Positions 1-9,388 of a stretch of DNA of 64,000 nt are shown piece by piece. The stretch's first letter is position 1; the number at the start of each line of letters is the position of its first letter. Origin of the DNA: Arcobacter sp. CECT 8986 (lineage in GTDB: Bacteria; Campylobacterota; Campylobacteria; Campylobacterales; Arcobacteraceae); assembly GCF_004116725.1 (NCBI RefSeq), contig NZ_PDKG01000001.1, positions 310,001-374,000 of the forward strand, given 5' to 3'. The notes below the pieces were generated by a model. That model made no database searches. It had not been told where the DNA came from and saw only the letters and a program-made list of their open reading frames with translations. The position numbers and the translations under genes were made by a program.

Positions 1-1
1 T

Positions 2-2068
2 ATTTATTCACTTTATGTAGGAAATGAAAATAAAGACTTTTATGAAGTAATTGACTTAGATACAGATGCAAATCTAAGAAAAAGATACAATGCCTCACAA
101 AAAGCAAAATGGCTAATACTAAAGATTTATAAAGACTCAACAGGAAAAAGAGTTGAATTTCATGAACATTTAGATAAAAATCTAAATATATTAAAAACAA
201 AAGAAAAGACACCAACTTATGACCCGACAGTTAGACCTTGGTTTATAGCAGCACAAAAAAGTAAAGGAATCATAAAAACACCTCCATACGAATATTCATA
301 CTCTGCACTTGGAGCAAAAGGTATAACTTACGCAAAAAAAATACATAACTCAAATGCAGTTTTTTCTATTGATTTACTTCTTAATAATATAGGAAATGTT
401 CTAAAAAAAGAGGCTCATAAAGATGATAAAATTATCTTATTTAAAAGAAATGGTGATATAGATGCTTCAGTAAATTTCAAAGAAAAAATCACAGATTTTA
501 AATATAAAAAGATTTTTGATTTGACTTTAACTGATACAAAAAACAAACACTTTACTTTATGTATTGATGATATCAACTATTATGTATATTACGCAAAAAT
601 AAACTCCATTTATAATAACAAAGACTATCTTGCAATCCTTACACCAGTTGATGTAATAATGCAGCCATATTCTGAAAAAATAATGAACTCTTTTTTTATT
701 AGTATTTTGATACTTACTATAACTATTCCATTGATATGGTTATCTACAAAGGTATTAGTAACACCTATTTTAGACTTGATGAAAGAGAACAAAAAAATCA
801 TAAATAGAGATTTTACAGATGTAAAAATAATAGATACTCATATAAAAGAGTTACATGATTTATCTGTTTCTTTATCAAATATGTCAATGTCCATCAAAAA
901 ATATGAAGAGAAACAAAAAGAGTTAATGGATGCATTTATCAAGATACTTGCAGGGGCAATTGATGCAAAATCAAAATATACAGGTAAACACTGCGAAAGA
1001 GTTCCTATTTTAACTATGTTATTAGCAAAAAAAGCACAAGAGTGTGATGAAGGGATTTTCAAAGAGTTTAAGTTTGAAAATGAAGAACAAGAAAGAGAGC
1101 TTAGTGTTGCTGCTTGGTTACATGATTGTGGGAAAGTAACAACGCCTGAGTATGTAGTAGATAAAGCAACTAAGCTTGAAACTATTTATAATAGAATACA
1201 TGAAATAAGAACAAGATTTGAAGTTATTCATAGAGATTTGACTATTAAAATGTATGAAAATATCTTAAATGGTGCAAACGAAGAAGAAGAGAAAAAGACT
1301 CTTGAAAAAGAGCATCAAAAACTATTTGAAGAGTTTGCAATAGTTGCAAATGCAAATATCGGTTCAGAGTTTATGGAAGAAGAAGATATAGAAAAAATCA
1401 AAGAGATTTCAAAAAGAACATGGACAAGATATTTTGATAACTCTATTGGATTATCAAATGAAGAGGAGAAAAGATATATCAAAACATCTACTCCAATGCA
1501 AGAAAATCTACTAGAAGATAAAAAAGAGCATCTAATACAAAGAGATAGGGATATAAATACACTATATGCTAAATATAAGTTCAAACTTGATATTCCAAAA
1601 TATCAATATAACTTAGGTGAGATTTATAACCTTACAATTCAAAAAGGTACACTAAATCAAGAAGAGAGATTTAAGATAAATGAACATATGATGATGTCTA
1701 TTATTATGCTTGAAAGACTACCTTTCCCTGAGCATCTTAAAAAAGTTCCTGAATATGCTGGTGGGCATCATGAAACACTAATTGGTACTGGTTATCCAAG
1801 AAGATTAAAAAAAGAGGATATGTCAATTCCTGCAAGAATTATGGCAGTTGCAGATATATTTGAAGCACTAACAGCTTCTGATAGACCATATAAAAAAGCA
1901 AAAACATTGAGTGAGTCTATTCAAATACTAAGCTTTATGGTAAAAGACAAACATATAGATGAAGATATTTTCAAACTATTTTTAACTTCAAATGCATATT
2001 TAGAGTATGCAAAAGAGTATCTAAAAGAGGAGCAAATTGATGAAGTAGATATATCTAAATATATCTAA
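2..2068 (+). CDS. Cache-domain HD-GYP phosphodiesterase-like protein (5' truncated)
   Basis: The reading frame is open from base 2, so the gene begins before the window. The upstream part encodes a periplasmic Cache sensor (the RPWF motif near 235-243 is typical), followed by a membrane segment near 690-750. The cytoplasmic part is an HD-GYP domain. Its first His is at about 991, the His-Asp pair at 1121-1126, and the HHE...GTGYP segment at 1766-1795. About 200 residues, rich in charged helix, separate the HD pair from the GYP half, as in a known subgroup of these proteins. HD-GYP proteins usually hydrolyse cyclic di-GMP. Here the Asp expected in HHExxDGxGYP is Ile (ATT at 1781-1783), so activity is uncertain. 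The gene converges on, and overlaps by 4 bp, the GGDEF-EAL gene on the other strand. Confidence 0.9.
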   Translation: MYSLYVGNENKDFYEVIDLDTDANLRKRYNASQKAKWLILKIYKDSTGKRVEFHEHLDKNLNILKTKEKTPTYDPTVRPWFIAAQKSKGIIKTPPYEYSYSALGAKGITYAKKIHNSNAVFSIDLLLNNIGNVLKKEAHKDDKIILFKRNGDIDASVNFKEKITDFKYKKIFDLTLTDTKNKHFTLCIDDINYYVYYAKINSIYNNKDYLAILTPVDVIMQPYSEKIMNSFFISILILTITIPLIWLSTKVLVTPILDLMKENKKIINRDFTDVKIIDTHIKELHDLSVSLSNMSMSIKKYEEKQKELMDAFIKILAGAIDAKSKYTGKHCERVPILTMLLAKKAQECDEGIFKEFKFENEEQERELSVAAWLHDCGKVTTPEYVVDKATKLETIYNRIHEIRTRFEVIHRDLTIKMYENILNGANEEEEKKTLEKEHQKLFEEFAIVANANIGSEFMEEEDIEKIKEISKRTWTRYFDNSIGLSNEEEKRYIKTSTPMQENLLEDKKEHLIQRDRDINTLYAKYKFKLDIPKYQYNLGEIYNLTIQKGTLNQEERFKINEHMMMSIIMLERLPFPEHLKKVPEYAGGHHETLIGTGYPRRLKKEDMSIPARIMAVADIFEALTASDRPYKKAKTLSESIQILSFMVKDKHIDEDIFKLFLTSNAYLEYAKEYLKEEQIDEVDISKYI

Positions 2069-3972
2069 ACTTCATCATTTTTTAATTCACAAGGTTTTGA
2101 GAAATAAAAGCCTTGTAGATAATCTACATTTAACTCTTTTAATTTATCATATATCTCTTTACTAGAAACATACTCAGCAATTACTTTTATACCAGCATCA
2201 TTTGCAAAACCAACTATACTTTTCACAAGCATAAAAGAGACTTTATCTGTTAGTATTTTTTCTATTAGTTCACCATCAATTTTAATAAAATCAGTTTTGA
2301 TTTGAGCTAAATAAGTAAAGTTAGAGTATCCACTACCAAAGTCATCTATGTAGATTTGATATCCCCATTTTTTTAATCTAAGTATATTCTTTTTAGCCTC
2401 TTTATTATTTGTCAAGTCTTCATTTTCAGTGATTTCTATACCTAGTCTATTTGCTAAGTTTTCATGTTTTAAAGACATAGTTTCTAGCATATTTAAAATA
2501 GTATCATTTACTATATCTTGTGGGTTTAGGTTTACATTAAGTAAAATACTTTTATTTGTAATAAGTTTTTCAAAACATATTTTCAATACTCTTTTTGAGA
2601 TATTTCTTAAAATAAAAGTTCCATTTATCACTGGTAGTATTTCATTTGGATATGCTATTGTTCCATCTTTTTTAACTATTCTAAGAAGTGCTTCATATCT
2701 AACTGTATCTTGAGTAGAAGTATCTACTATTTTTTGGTAGTGGCAAACTACTCTTTTTTCATCAATTGCTTCTTTTATCTCATTTATTGTTAGTTTGCAT
2801 TTTTCATTTGAAATATTTTTTTCATTGTATATTTGAATATTATTTCTACCTTTACTTTTTGCACTATAAAGTGCAATATCTGCAAGTTTAAAGGCTTTTG
2901 CAAATGTTTTTGATTTGTGTGGTTCTAGGTTTACACCTATTGAAACAGTAATATCAATAGTTTCATTTTCATTTATTTGAAACTTATCTTTTTGGATATT
3001 TGTAAAAATTCTTTCGATTACATTTATTGCTGTGTAACTATCTATTCTTTTTGTTTTTGCAAGGATTAAAAACTCTTCTCCACCATATCTTATAACAATA
3101 TCGTCTTTTTTTCTTGTAGAGTTTAAAATAATTCGACCAATATTTTTTAGTATCTTATCACCAGCATCATGCCCATAAGTATCATTTACTAATTTAAAAT
3201 AATCAATATCAATAGCAGCAATAATATAATCATCTAAATTTATAAATGACTCATACTCTTGTAAATAATTTCTATTATAAACATTAGTTAGCTTATCAAT
3301 ATATGCTGTTTTCTTTACGCTATTGTATCTTTTTGACTGAATCAATAATACCAGTAAAAATAGAACTAATATAAATAAAGTAGCAATAAGAGAGTCTTTT
3401 ATCCATGAGATGATTTTATTTATCTCTTTTACTTTTTTTATAGAGAAATCTATTGCAAGAAGTAGCTCTACTTTGTCTTTATTTAAAATAGGAACTAAGT
3501 AAGTAATAGATATTTGTTTTAGTAATTTATTTTGAATAATTAAAGGCTGTTTTGTTTTATAAACGTCTACCCATTTTTCATTATCTATGTCAAATTTTTG
3601 GTTTAAAAAAGCTTTATTACTTTTTTTTGCACCATCTACTAAAAATCTAAAAACTCCCCTCTTATCTTTATACAATAAATAGGCATATTTTATATTTTGA
3701 GTAACAAGTGTCTCTAAATTTGTCTCTATTTTTTTGTGAATTGTGTGGCTTTTAAGTATTTGTGTAGAAAATTGCGATTTTGTAGATAGTGTGCCTTGAA
3801 TCAAGTCAGCACTGTTTTGGACGATGGACTTAACATCAGCAGTTGAGATTTCAATCATTTCTGATTGTATCTTCTCTTCTAGCTTGATAATACCAAATAA
3901 TAAAAACGTTAAAAATATTGCGGATAAAAAAGAAAATAAAATTAAATAAAATGAATTCTTTAAAGTACTCAA
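2065..3972 (-). CDS. membrane GGDEF-EAL cyclic di-GMP enzyme
   Basis: The 635-residue protein has a membrane segment at about 6-29, a periplasmic sensor region to about 190, a second membrane segment at about 193-212, a GGDEF domain with an intact GGEEF motif (297-301), and a C-terminal EAL domain. EAL motifs present are EAL (427-429), NVNL, EITE, DDFGSG, IKIDG and QGF. The loop usually read AExVE is AEYVSS here, and the inhibitory-site RxxD before GGEEF reads KKDD. The diguanylate cyclase looks active; phosphodiesterase activity is less certain. It is the last gene of an operon after a TonB-dependent receptor and a small exported protein and overlaps the latter by 4 bp, suggesting that its periplasmic domain reads signals from them. 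Confidence 0.92.
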   Translation of the reverse strand: MSTLKNSFYLILFSFLSAIFLTFLLFGIIKLEEKIQSEMIEISTADVKSIVQNSADLIQGTLSTKSQFSTQILKSHTIHKKIETNLETLVTQNIKYAYLLYKDKRGVFRFLVDGAKKSNKAFLNQKFDIDNEKWVDVYKTKQPLIIQNKLLKQISITYLVPILNKDKVELLLAIDFSIKKVKEINKIISWIKDSLIATLFILVLFLLVLLIQSKRYNSVKKTAYIDKLTNVYNRNYLQEYESFINLDDYIIAAIDIDYFKLVNDTYGHDAGDKILKNIGRIILNSTRKKDDIVIRYGGEEFLILAKTKRIDSYTAINVIERIFTNIQKDKFQINENETIDITVSIGVNLEPHKSKTFAKAFKLADIALYSAKSKGRNNIQIYNEKNISNEKCKLTINEIKEAIDEKRVVCHYQKIVDTSTQDTVRYEALLRIVKKDGTIAYPNEILPVINGTFILRNISKRVLKICFEKLITNKSILLNVNLNPQDIVNDTILNMLETMSLKHENLANRLGIEITENEDLTNNKEAKKNILRLKKWGYQIYIDDFGSGYSNFTYLAQIKTDFIKIDGELIEKILTDKVSFMLVKSIVGFANDAGIKVIAEYVSSKEIYDKLKELNVDYLQGFYFSKPCELKNDEV

Positions 3973-4433
3973 TTAAAATCCTCAATAAATTTTTGATAAC
4001 TATTTGGTAATGATATATCTTTTGTCATTAATCTATTCTTTATGAAAACTATATTTGGTCTACTTTTGCTCCAGAAAAAGGCACCTACAAAAATATTATT
4101 ATTTAATAATTTTCTATAATTGTTAGTAAAAAAAATCGCTTTTGAATTTTTGCATTTTGTAATCACATCAAAATCTTTTTTGATATATACAAAATCTGCA
4201 TCTTGGCAATTTTTACTTAAGACAAATAACTTAGAGTATATTTCACTCTCAACTGAAGTAATTTCAGGAATATATATCTTTATATCATCTTTTTTGTTTA
4301 TTGATAGATGCGCGATATTTGAAATAATCTTAGATTCAAGTTCTATTGCTTTGTTGTATTTATTTACTAAGAAAGTATACTGCTGTGACATAAGCAATGA
4401 TGTTAATGATAATAATAGTAATAAAATTCTCAT
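3969..4433 (-). CDS. small exported protein, YfiR-like in outline
   Basis: This secreted protein has about 154 residues and a clear N-terminal signal peptide (MRILLLLLSLTSLLMS). I place the start at the ATG at 4433, where it overlaps the upstream stop as TAATG. A GTG at 4445 would extend it by four residues. It has no membrane segment after the signal and contains two Cys in the mature part. The C-terminal pattern (IFVGAFFW..., then PNIVFIKNRL) resembles the end of YfiR-type periplasmic regulators of diguanylate cyclases, but that is only an impression. It sits between a TonB-dependent receptor and a GGDEF-EAL protein in one operon, so a relay role in the periplasm is plausible. Confidence 0.75.
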   Translation of the reverse strand: MRILLLLLSLTSLLMSQQYTFLVNKYNKAIELESKIISNIAHLSINKKDDIKIYIPEITSVESEIYSKLFVLSKNCQDADFVYIKKDFDVITKCKNSKAIFFTNNYRKLLNNNIFVGAFFWSKSRPNIVFIKNRLMTKDISLPNSYQKFIEDFN

Positions 4434-6373
4434 TAGAACACCCACTTCATGCTAAGCATAAAATTTTTCTGTCTATCTTCATATGAGAAGTTACTTCCAT
4501 CTACTAAACCATCTTGATATAAGCTTTCTGTCGACTTATCTAAAAGGTTTGAACCTCGTAAACTAATAGAAAAATCATCCGTATAATTATATGTAACACC
4601 CATATTCAAATCATATGAACTTGGAACATGCGTATCAATATAACTATATGAATTTCTATAAATCACTGAAGTAAAGTAACTAAACTTGCCATGCTCTCCA
4701 AAGAACTTAGCATATCCACCTTTACTTGAGTTGTTTAGCTCTTGATTTAACTTAGTTGTATAATAGTTTAAAACAATTTTATTGTTTGCATCTAGTTGAT
4801 AATCATACTTAAATGTCAAACCTTTTGAGTGTACTTGCTCTTCAATATTTCTAAACCCAACAGGAGTTAAGTATAAAAAGTCTGTAATTCTAACATCATT
4901 GAAAATTACTCTAAATTTAGAGTTTTCTGTTGTAAATACTCCTTCAGCAGTATAAACATCATACTTTTGTGAGTTCAAGTCTGTCTTTGTACTCTTATCA
5001 GCAAAATCTACACTATAAAATGTAGGTGGTAGAATAGTTCTTGTGTAAAAAGTCTTAAATCCTAAGTTTTCATAAGGTGTATAAATAAACCCTACTCTAT
5101 AAAGTTTATCTGTTGTATCTTCTACTAAGTCATTTCTTTTGTATTTGTTTATTTTACTATTTACAATGAAAGAGAAGTTATCAAAAACTTTATACTCATT
5201 TTCAAAAAATAGTGAATATACTTTTTCTTCGTTGAAACCATTATAAGCATCATCATATTCTGTAACTTGATTTAAGAAGTTTGTTGTTTTTCTACTTTTT
5301 ACATCATAATCTTTTTTTGAAAAAGATATACCTGTTAGTAAGTTGTTATTTTTGTATTTAAAATCTTTAGTTAAACTTGCATCAATTTTAGTAAACTTTA
5401 ACTTCTCTTCAAACTTTTGAGGAACAGAGAAAGGTAAACCTGGCCCAAAATCCAAAACAGGAGTCAAAGACAATCCAACCATAGGATTAGGAAGAGCGCT
5501 ATTTGTCTCTTCGTTTTCTCGATAATTTACATTATAAGATAGTCTTGCTTTTAGTGAATTATCATAAAGGAACTTTCTTGTTATATCAACATAAAAATCT
5601 TTTGTATTTATCTTTCCATCATCAGGTACAACATCAGAAGAGATACCCATAAAAACATCTTTTTCTGCTTTTGAATAACCAATATCGATATTTGTTTTAT
5701 CTTTATTAAGTTGTAAATATCCATAATTTCTTGTTTCGTTATTATCTAGGTCTTGACCTTTGTATTGTTCTGTTTGATGTTTGTTATATTTTCTAAAGTA
5801 TGCTAAATAAGACCAACCATTTTCAAGTGTTTGAGAGTGCATAAAAGATTCTGCATTTGTACCTGATTTTTCAAGTTCGACATTTAGTTCTGAACCATTT
5901 TCTTTGTATGCTTTTTTTGTATATATTCTAATAAAGTAGATTCCAGTGTCATTTCCTAAAGCTAAAGAACTATCACCATAATAAACTTCAATATAGTCAA
6001 CAAAATCTAAAGGAATATCACCCCAACCTAAAAAAGGAGATTGAGTATAAGGAGAACTAATCTCATGGTCATTTATAAAAAATCTAAAAAATCCACTAAC
6101 CGTAGTTTTAGAACCAGCTAAAGATAAACTTGAATAACCAAATCTATTTTGGTTATAGTTCATAATAGGTAATTCTTTCAATATATCCCCTAACCTTTTG
6201 TATTGCATTAGACGAATATCTTTTTGAGAATAAATAAAAACATGACCTAATTTTTCATCTACTGTTTGTAAAGACTTTTCAGAAGTCTCTTGATATTTTT
6301 TTAGCAGATTATCTAATGACTGCGCAAAAATAACATTTGTAAATAAAAAACAGATAAAAAGTAGTTTTTTCAT
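4433..6373 (-). CDS. TonB-dependent outer-membrane receptor
   Basis: The 646-residue protein has a signal peptide (residues 1-17, cleaved near FAQS), a plug domain (about 25-160, with the typical FIRIYTK end) and a long beta-barrel rich in alternating aromatic and polar residues. It ends in Trp-Val-Phe, the usual outer-membrane insertion signal. The substrate cannot be read from sequence. It is the first gene of a three-gene operon with a small periplasmic protein and a GGDEF-EAL protein, an arrangement more like signalling than simple uptake. The upstream region (6374-6440) has a GATAAT-type stretch that might be a weak Fur site, but it is too AT-rich to call. Confidence 0.9.
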   Translation of the reverse strand: MKKLLFICFLFTNVIFAQSLDNLLKKYQETSEKSLQTVDEKLGHVFIYSQKDIRLMQYKRLGDILKELPIMNYNQNRFGYSSLSLAGSKTTVSGFFRFFINDHEISSPYTQSPFLGWGDIPLDFVDYIEVYYGDSSLALGNDTGIYFIRIYTKKAYKENGSELNVELEKSGTNAESFMHSQTLENGWSYLAYFRKYNKHQTEQYKGQDLDNNETRNYGYLQLNKDKTNIDIGYSKAEKDVFMGISSDVVPDDGKINTKDFYVDITRKFLYDNSLKARLSYNVNYRENEETNSALPNPMVGLSLTPVLDFGPGLPFSVPQKFEEKLKFTKIDASLTKDFKYKNNNLLTGISFSKKDYDVKSRKTTNFLNQVTEYDDAYNGFNEEKVYSLFFENEYKVFDNFSFIVNSKINKYKRNDLVEDTTDKLYRVGFIYTPYENLGFKTFYTRTILPPTFYSVDFADKSTKTDLNSQKYDVYTAEGVFTTENSKFRVIFNDVRITDFLYLTPVGFRNIEEQVHSKGLTFKYDYQLDANNKIVLNYYTTKLNQELNNSSKGGYAKFFGEHGKFSYFTSVIYRNSYSYIDTHVPSSYDLNMGVTYNYTDDFSISLRGSNLLDKSTESLYQDGLVDGSNFSYEDRQKNFMLSMKWVF

Positions 6374-6550
6374 TTAGTGCCTATATAGAATTATATTACT
6401 TAATTGGATTATATTATCAAAAAGTGTCTTAATTTTTCTTCCAAATAAGTAGTATAGCAAACTAAAGTCACGCTTAGGTCAAAATTCTTTTATATTATTA
6501 ACTTTTTTTTCTTATTTTTATATCAAAATACATTATTTTATTATTTTATA

Positions 6551-6581
6551 AAGAAGTTAAGTAAAATATACTTAGCTTCTT
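6551..6581. terminator. hairpin between tpx and the TonB receptor operon
   Basis: A 13-bp stem with one mismatch (6551-6563 against 6569-6581) lies just beyond the tpx stop. A T-run follows on the plus strand; on the minus strand, where tpx ends, the tract is weaker. Confidence 0.5.
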
Positions 6582-6590
6582 TTTTAAGAT

Positions 6591-7085
6591 TTATAAAATT
6601 GCAAGTGCTTTTTCGTAGTCTGGTTCGTGTGATGTATCAGAAACTTGCTCTGTGTAGATTACTTTACCATTTTCATCTATTATTACAACTGCTCTTGAAA
6701 GAAGACCTTTCAATAATCCAGAAGTAAAAGTAACTTCATAATCTTTCCCAAAATCAGAACGAAATGATGAAGCCACTATAACATTATCGATTCCCTCAGT
6801 AGCACAAAATCTACTCGAAGCAAAAGGCAAATCAGCAGAAACACAAAGTACTTTTACATTTTTATTTTCTGTTGCTCTTTTATTGAACTCTCTTACAGAC
6901 CTTGCACAAGTTGGTGTATCAATAGATGGAAAGATATTTAAAATAGTTTTTGACCCTTTTAAATCTGCAAGTGAAATTTCACTTAAATCTGTTTTTACTA
7001 AAGTAAAATCAGGAGCAGCATCACCCACTTTTGGTAACTCACCAAGAGTTTCGACAAGCTCCCCTTTTCTCATAACTTTTGACAT
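6591..7085 (-). CDS. tpx: thiol peroxidase (2-Cys, Tpx type)
   Basis: The 164-residue length matches the family. The peroxidatic site IDTPTCARSVR has Cys60, and the resolving Cys is Cys94 in SRFCATEG, as in E. coli Tpx. It reduces hydrogen peroxide and organic peroxides using thioredoxin and lies in the cytoplasm or periplasm; no convincing signal peptide is seen. It stands alone with a hairpin after its stop. The start is the ATG at 7085, preceded by AAAAGGAATGAAAA. Confidence 0.95.
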   Translation of the reverse strand: MSKVMRKGELVETLGELPKVGDAAPDFTLVKTDLSEISLADLKGSKTILNIFPSIDTPTCARSVREFNKRATENKNVKVLCVSADLPFASSRFCATEGIDNVIVASSFRSDFGKDYEVTFTSGLLKGLLSRAVVIIDENGKVIYTEQVSDTSHEPDYEKALAIL

Positions 7086-7206
7086 TTTTCATTCCTTTTA
7101 AGTCTTATCTTAGTTTGTATTCATAAAGATTTTATAACTTTATTTATTAATATCTAGTTATTTATAATACTATTTTGTTTTTTTAATAATTCCAATCTAA
7201 AGATTA

Positions 7207-8682
7207 TTATATTTTCTTCAAAACTTCCAATATCTTCACCATAGCCAAAGTATCAAGTTTACAATACTCTAAAAGTGAACTTCTCATCTTCTCTTTTTCT
7301 TCCTCTCTTAGCTTTGATAGATTTGCAAAGGCATTCATAGCTTGGCTTCCATTTTGTACACCTTCTAACTCTTTGTAGGCTTTTTCAAACTCTGGAACTA
7401 AGGCAGGTAATACATACTTGATAGAGTAACTTCCTTGCATACTTGGTGTTACATACCATTTCTTTTGGAAAGGTAGCATTAAGTCTTGCATATTTTCATT
7501 TATGGCTAGTAAGTGAGGACTTAGATTTGAAAAAAGGTTGGCTAGTCTTTTTATCACACCTTTTTCAAAACTCATATTGTAAGCCAATACTGTAACATCA
7601 CTTGGGATATCTTCACATAGCCTTTGTGCTAGTTCATATCTACTATCTACACTATCCTCACTCAAATACTCTTTATGGATTAGCGTACCATCAACATATT
7701 CTATATGAAGTGAGTATTGAAAAGGGATTTGCTCGAAGGGTTTTATACCTTTGTACTCTGGTATTGCTTGTTGGTAGGTTTCAAAGTCTAAGTGATAGAT
7801 TGGGTATGTGAGGTTTTCTAAAAAGGCTTTGATATTTTCTTTGTCTATGTAACTTACTTTTGATTTGTAGTTTTCTACTGCTTGAGCTTGATTTGCCGTC
7901 ATATCAAAATCTTCTGGGATATCTTCTATATTTATAATACCTTGATTGTACAGTTCAACTTGCTTTTTACTTCCTAGATTGAAAATATTAAATATAGAAT
8001 AATCTGGAATTTGTCTTTGAACTTTCCAACAATAGTTTTTAGCATCACACTCATAAGGTTTGTTACATTGTTTTCCTATATATATATCTGGCTCATTTAC
8101 TTTATCTTCTAGGTAAGTTTCAAACTCTTTTAATATGCTTGGAATATTTGACTGTAGATTTTGTACTTCACTTGTGACATCAACTATTTTAAATAGTTTG
8201 TCTAGTTCTAAACTCTCACCTCTTACATACTCATTGTTTATATGTACTACACTTGCACTTTTTATACTAAAACCTAAGTTTTTAAGTACATAATACTGAA
8301 TAGATACATCATGAAGATAGATATCTTTTACCTCCGTAGAACTTTTAACCTCATAGATAGATACACCATCATCTTCTACTTTTAAAATATCTACCATAAT
8401 AAGTATGCCATCGTAATTTAAAGTAGCCTCGTAGATATTTGATACACCCTCTTCTATCCACTCTTTTGTAGTAACTATCATCTCATCATAGTTTGTAGTG
8501 TATAGTACTTCTTTTCCATCAGGAAAAAGCTGGCAAGCTAAGTCTCCTACTATATTCCCTGTTTCAAATATAGCTTGGGCTTGCTCATCTGGTGGTGTTA
8601 AAACACTTGGTTTGTATTTTTTAAGCCAAAGTGCTTTAGGGCATTGGATGCCTTTTGTGTAGAGGGATTTAGATAGGTTCAT
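7207..8682 (-). CDS. Cas4-like (DUF2779) nuclease with DEDD-like exonuclease half
   Basis: The 491-residue protein has two parts. Residues 1-225 look like a Cas4/RecB-type PD-(D/E)XK nuclease with an iron-sulfur cluster: Cys14 in GIQCPKALW, Asp98, the EVK triad at 111-113, and Cys206, Cys212 and Cys218. Residues 295-490 carry a DFET motif (299-302), an AYN-SFE segment and a late YCKLD, as in DnaQ/RNase H-like 3'-5' exonucleases; this order matches the DUF2779 family. The ATG at 8680-8682 overlaps the stop of the previous gene (TAATG), and AAAGGAAA lies just upstream. It is therefore the last gene of the six-gene operon starting at 13067. It may be an effector nuclease of that system or a chromosomal gene that became coupled to it. 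Confidence 0.85.
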   Translation of the reverse strand: MNLSKSLYTKGIQCPKALWLKKYKPSVLTPPDEQAQAIFETGNIVGDLACQLFPDGKEVLYTTNYDEMIVTTKEWIEEGVSNIYEATLNYDGILIMVDILKVEDDGVSIYEVKSSTEVKDIYLHDVSIQYYVLKNLGFSIKSASVVHINNEYVRGESLELDKLFKIVDVTSEVQNLQSNIPSILKEFETYLEDKVNEPDIYIGKQCNKPYECDAKNYCWKVQRQIPDYSIFNIFNLGSKKQVELYNQGIINIEDIPEDFDMTANQAQAVENYKSKVSYIDKENIKAFLENLTYPIYHLDFETYQQAIPEYKGIKPFEQIPFQYSLHIEYVDGTLIHKEYLSEDSVDSRYELAQRLCEDIPSDVTVLAYNMSFEKGVIKRLANLFSNLSPHLLAINENMQDLMLPFQKKWYVTPSMQGSYSIKYVLPALVPEFEKAYKELEGVQNGSQAMNAFANLSKLREEEKEKMRSSLLEYCKLDTLAMVKILEVLKKI

Positions 8683-9377
8683 TATATTTCCTTTAAAAAA
8701 AGTCTTTTTAATTCGGAAATAGGCAGTTCTAAATAATTTTTCTTACAATAACAAGAAGAACATTTTCTCCAATTGAAATAATCTTTTGAAATAATTCCCT
8801 TTTCTATAACCTTTTTTAATTCTTCTTTTAATTTTTCACTAAATACTATAGACTCTTTTTCAATTTGAACTAGTGGATCATCAATAATGATTTCTTCTAA
8901 ATAATCAAATAATATAGGATCTGATGTATTCTTTATCGTAAACATTTTTCTTTGTAATTCATATTTGTCCCAATCTTCTCTTAACTCATCTACACTTTTA
9001 AAATACTTATCCTCTTCTGTGTCAGATTCTTTCCAATAAATAGGATTATTTTTAGTAACATATACATCAAATATATCATCTTTTAAAAATTCTATACTAA
9101 ACTTAAATAAAATAGGACCATAATAATTTTGTCTTGAAAAACGATCATGTAAATCTACTATATCTATAAAAACATCATTCCAAACATCATATTTTTTATC
9201 TAGTTCATCAGAAGTCTGTAAAGTCTGAAATAAACCTTTTTTTTCAACTAACCCTCGTGACATCAAACCTTTATTTTCAATAAATGTCAATGATGTAGTT
9301 AATGTATTAGCATGAAAAAAATTTTTTATATCTTTTTCTTTTAAAAGTTTATATAATTCTATATTATTTAATTTCAC
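8682..9377 (-). CDS. unrecognised 231-residue protein in the nucleotide operon
   Basis: I do not recognise the family. The start is GTG at 9377 with AAAGGAT upstream. The protein is soluble, with no membrane segments. Features are FFHAN near residues 20-24 followed by a hydrophobic helix and KGLMSRG (36-42), a DDVF-like acidic segment (64-77), a YGPILFKF strand (87-94), an acidic linker (118-137), and a C-terminal CSSCYC cluster (206-211). An N-terminal His/aromatic motif followed by a short loop and beta strands is loosely like DarT-type ADP-ribosyltransferases. This is a guess and the catalytic Glu cannot be assigned. It lies 11 bp after the dNTPase and is coupled to the nuclease, so it probably serves the same pathway, perhaps as an effector. 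Confidence 0.75.
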   Translation of the reverse strand: MKLNNIELYKLLKEKDIKNFFHANTLTTSLTFIENKGLMSRGLVEKKGLFQTLQTSDELDKKYDVWNDVFIDIVDLHDRFSRQNYYGPILFKFSIEFLKDDIFDVYVTKNNPIYWKESDTEEDKYFKSVDELREDWDKYELQRKMFTIKNTSDPILFDYLEEIIIDDPLVQIEKESIVFSEKLKEELKKVIEKGIISKDYFNWRKCSSCYCKKNYLELPISELKRLFLKEI

Positions 9378-9388
9378 TTATAAATCCT

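Noticed and set aside
838-1584. Minus-strand frames inside the HD-GYP gene
   Set aside because: They lie opposite conserved HD-domain coding sequence and encode Ser/Phe-rich low-complexity chains.
6374-6440. Fur-box-like GATAAT stretch before the TonB receptor gene
   Set aside because: Only a partial match in very AT-rich DNA, and the receptor's substrate is unknown.
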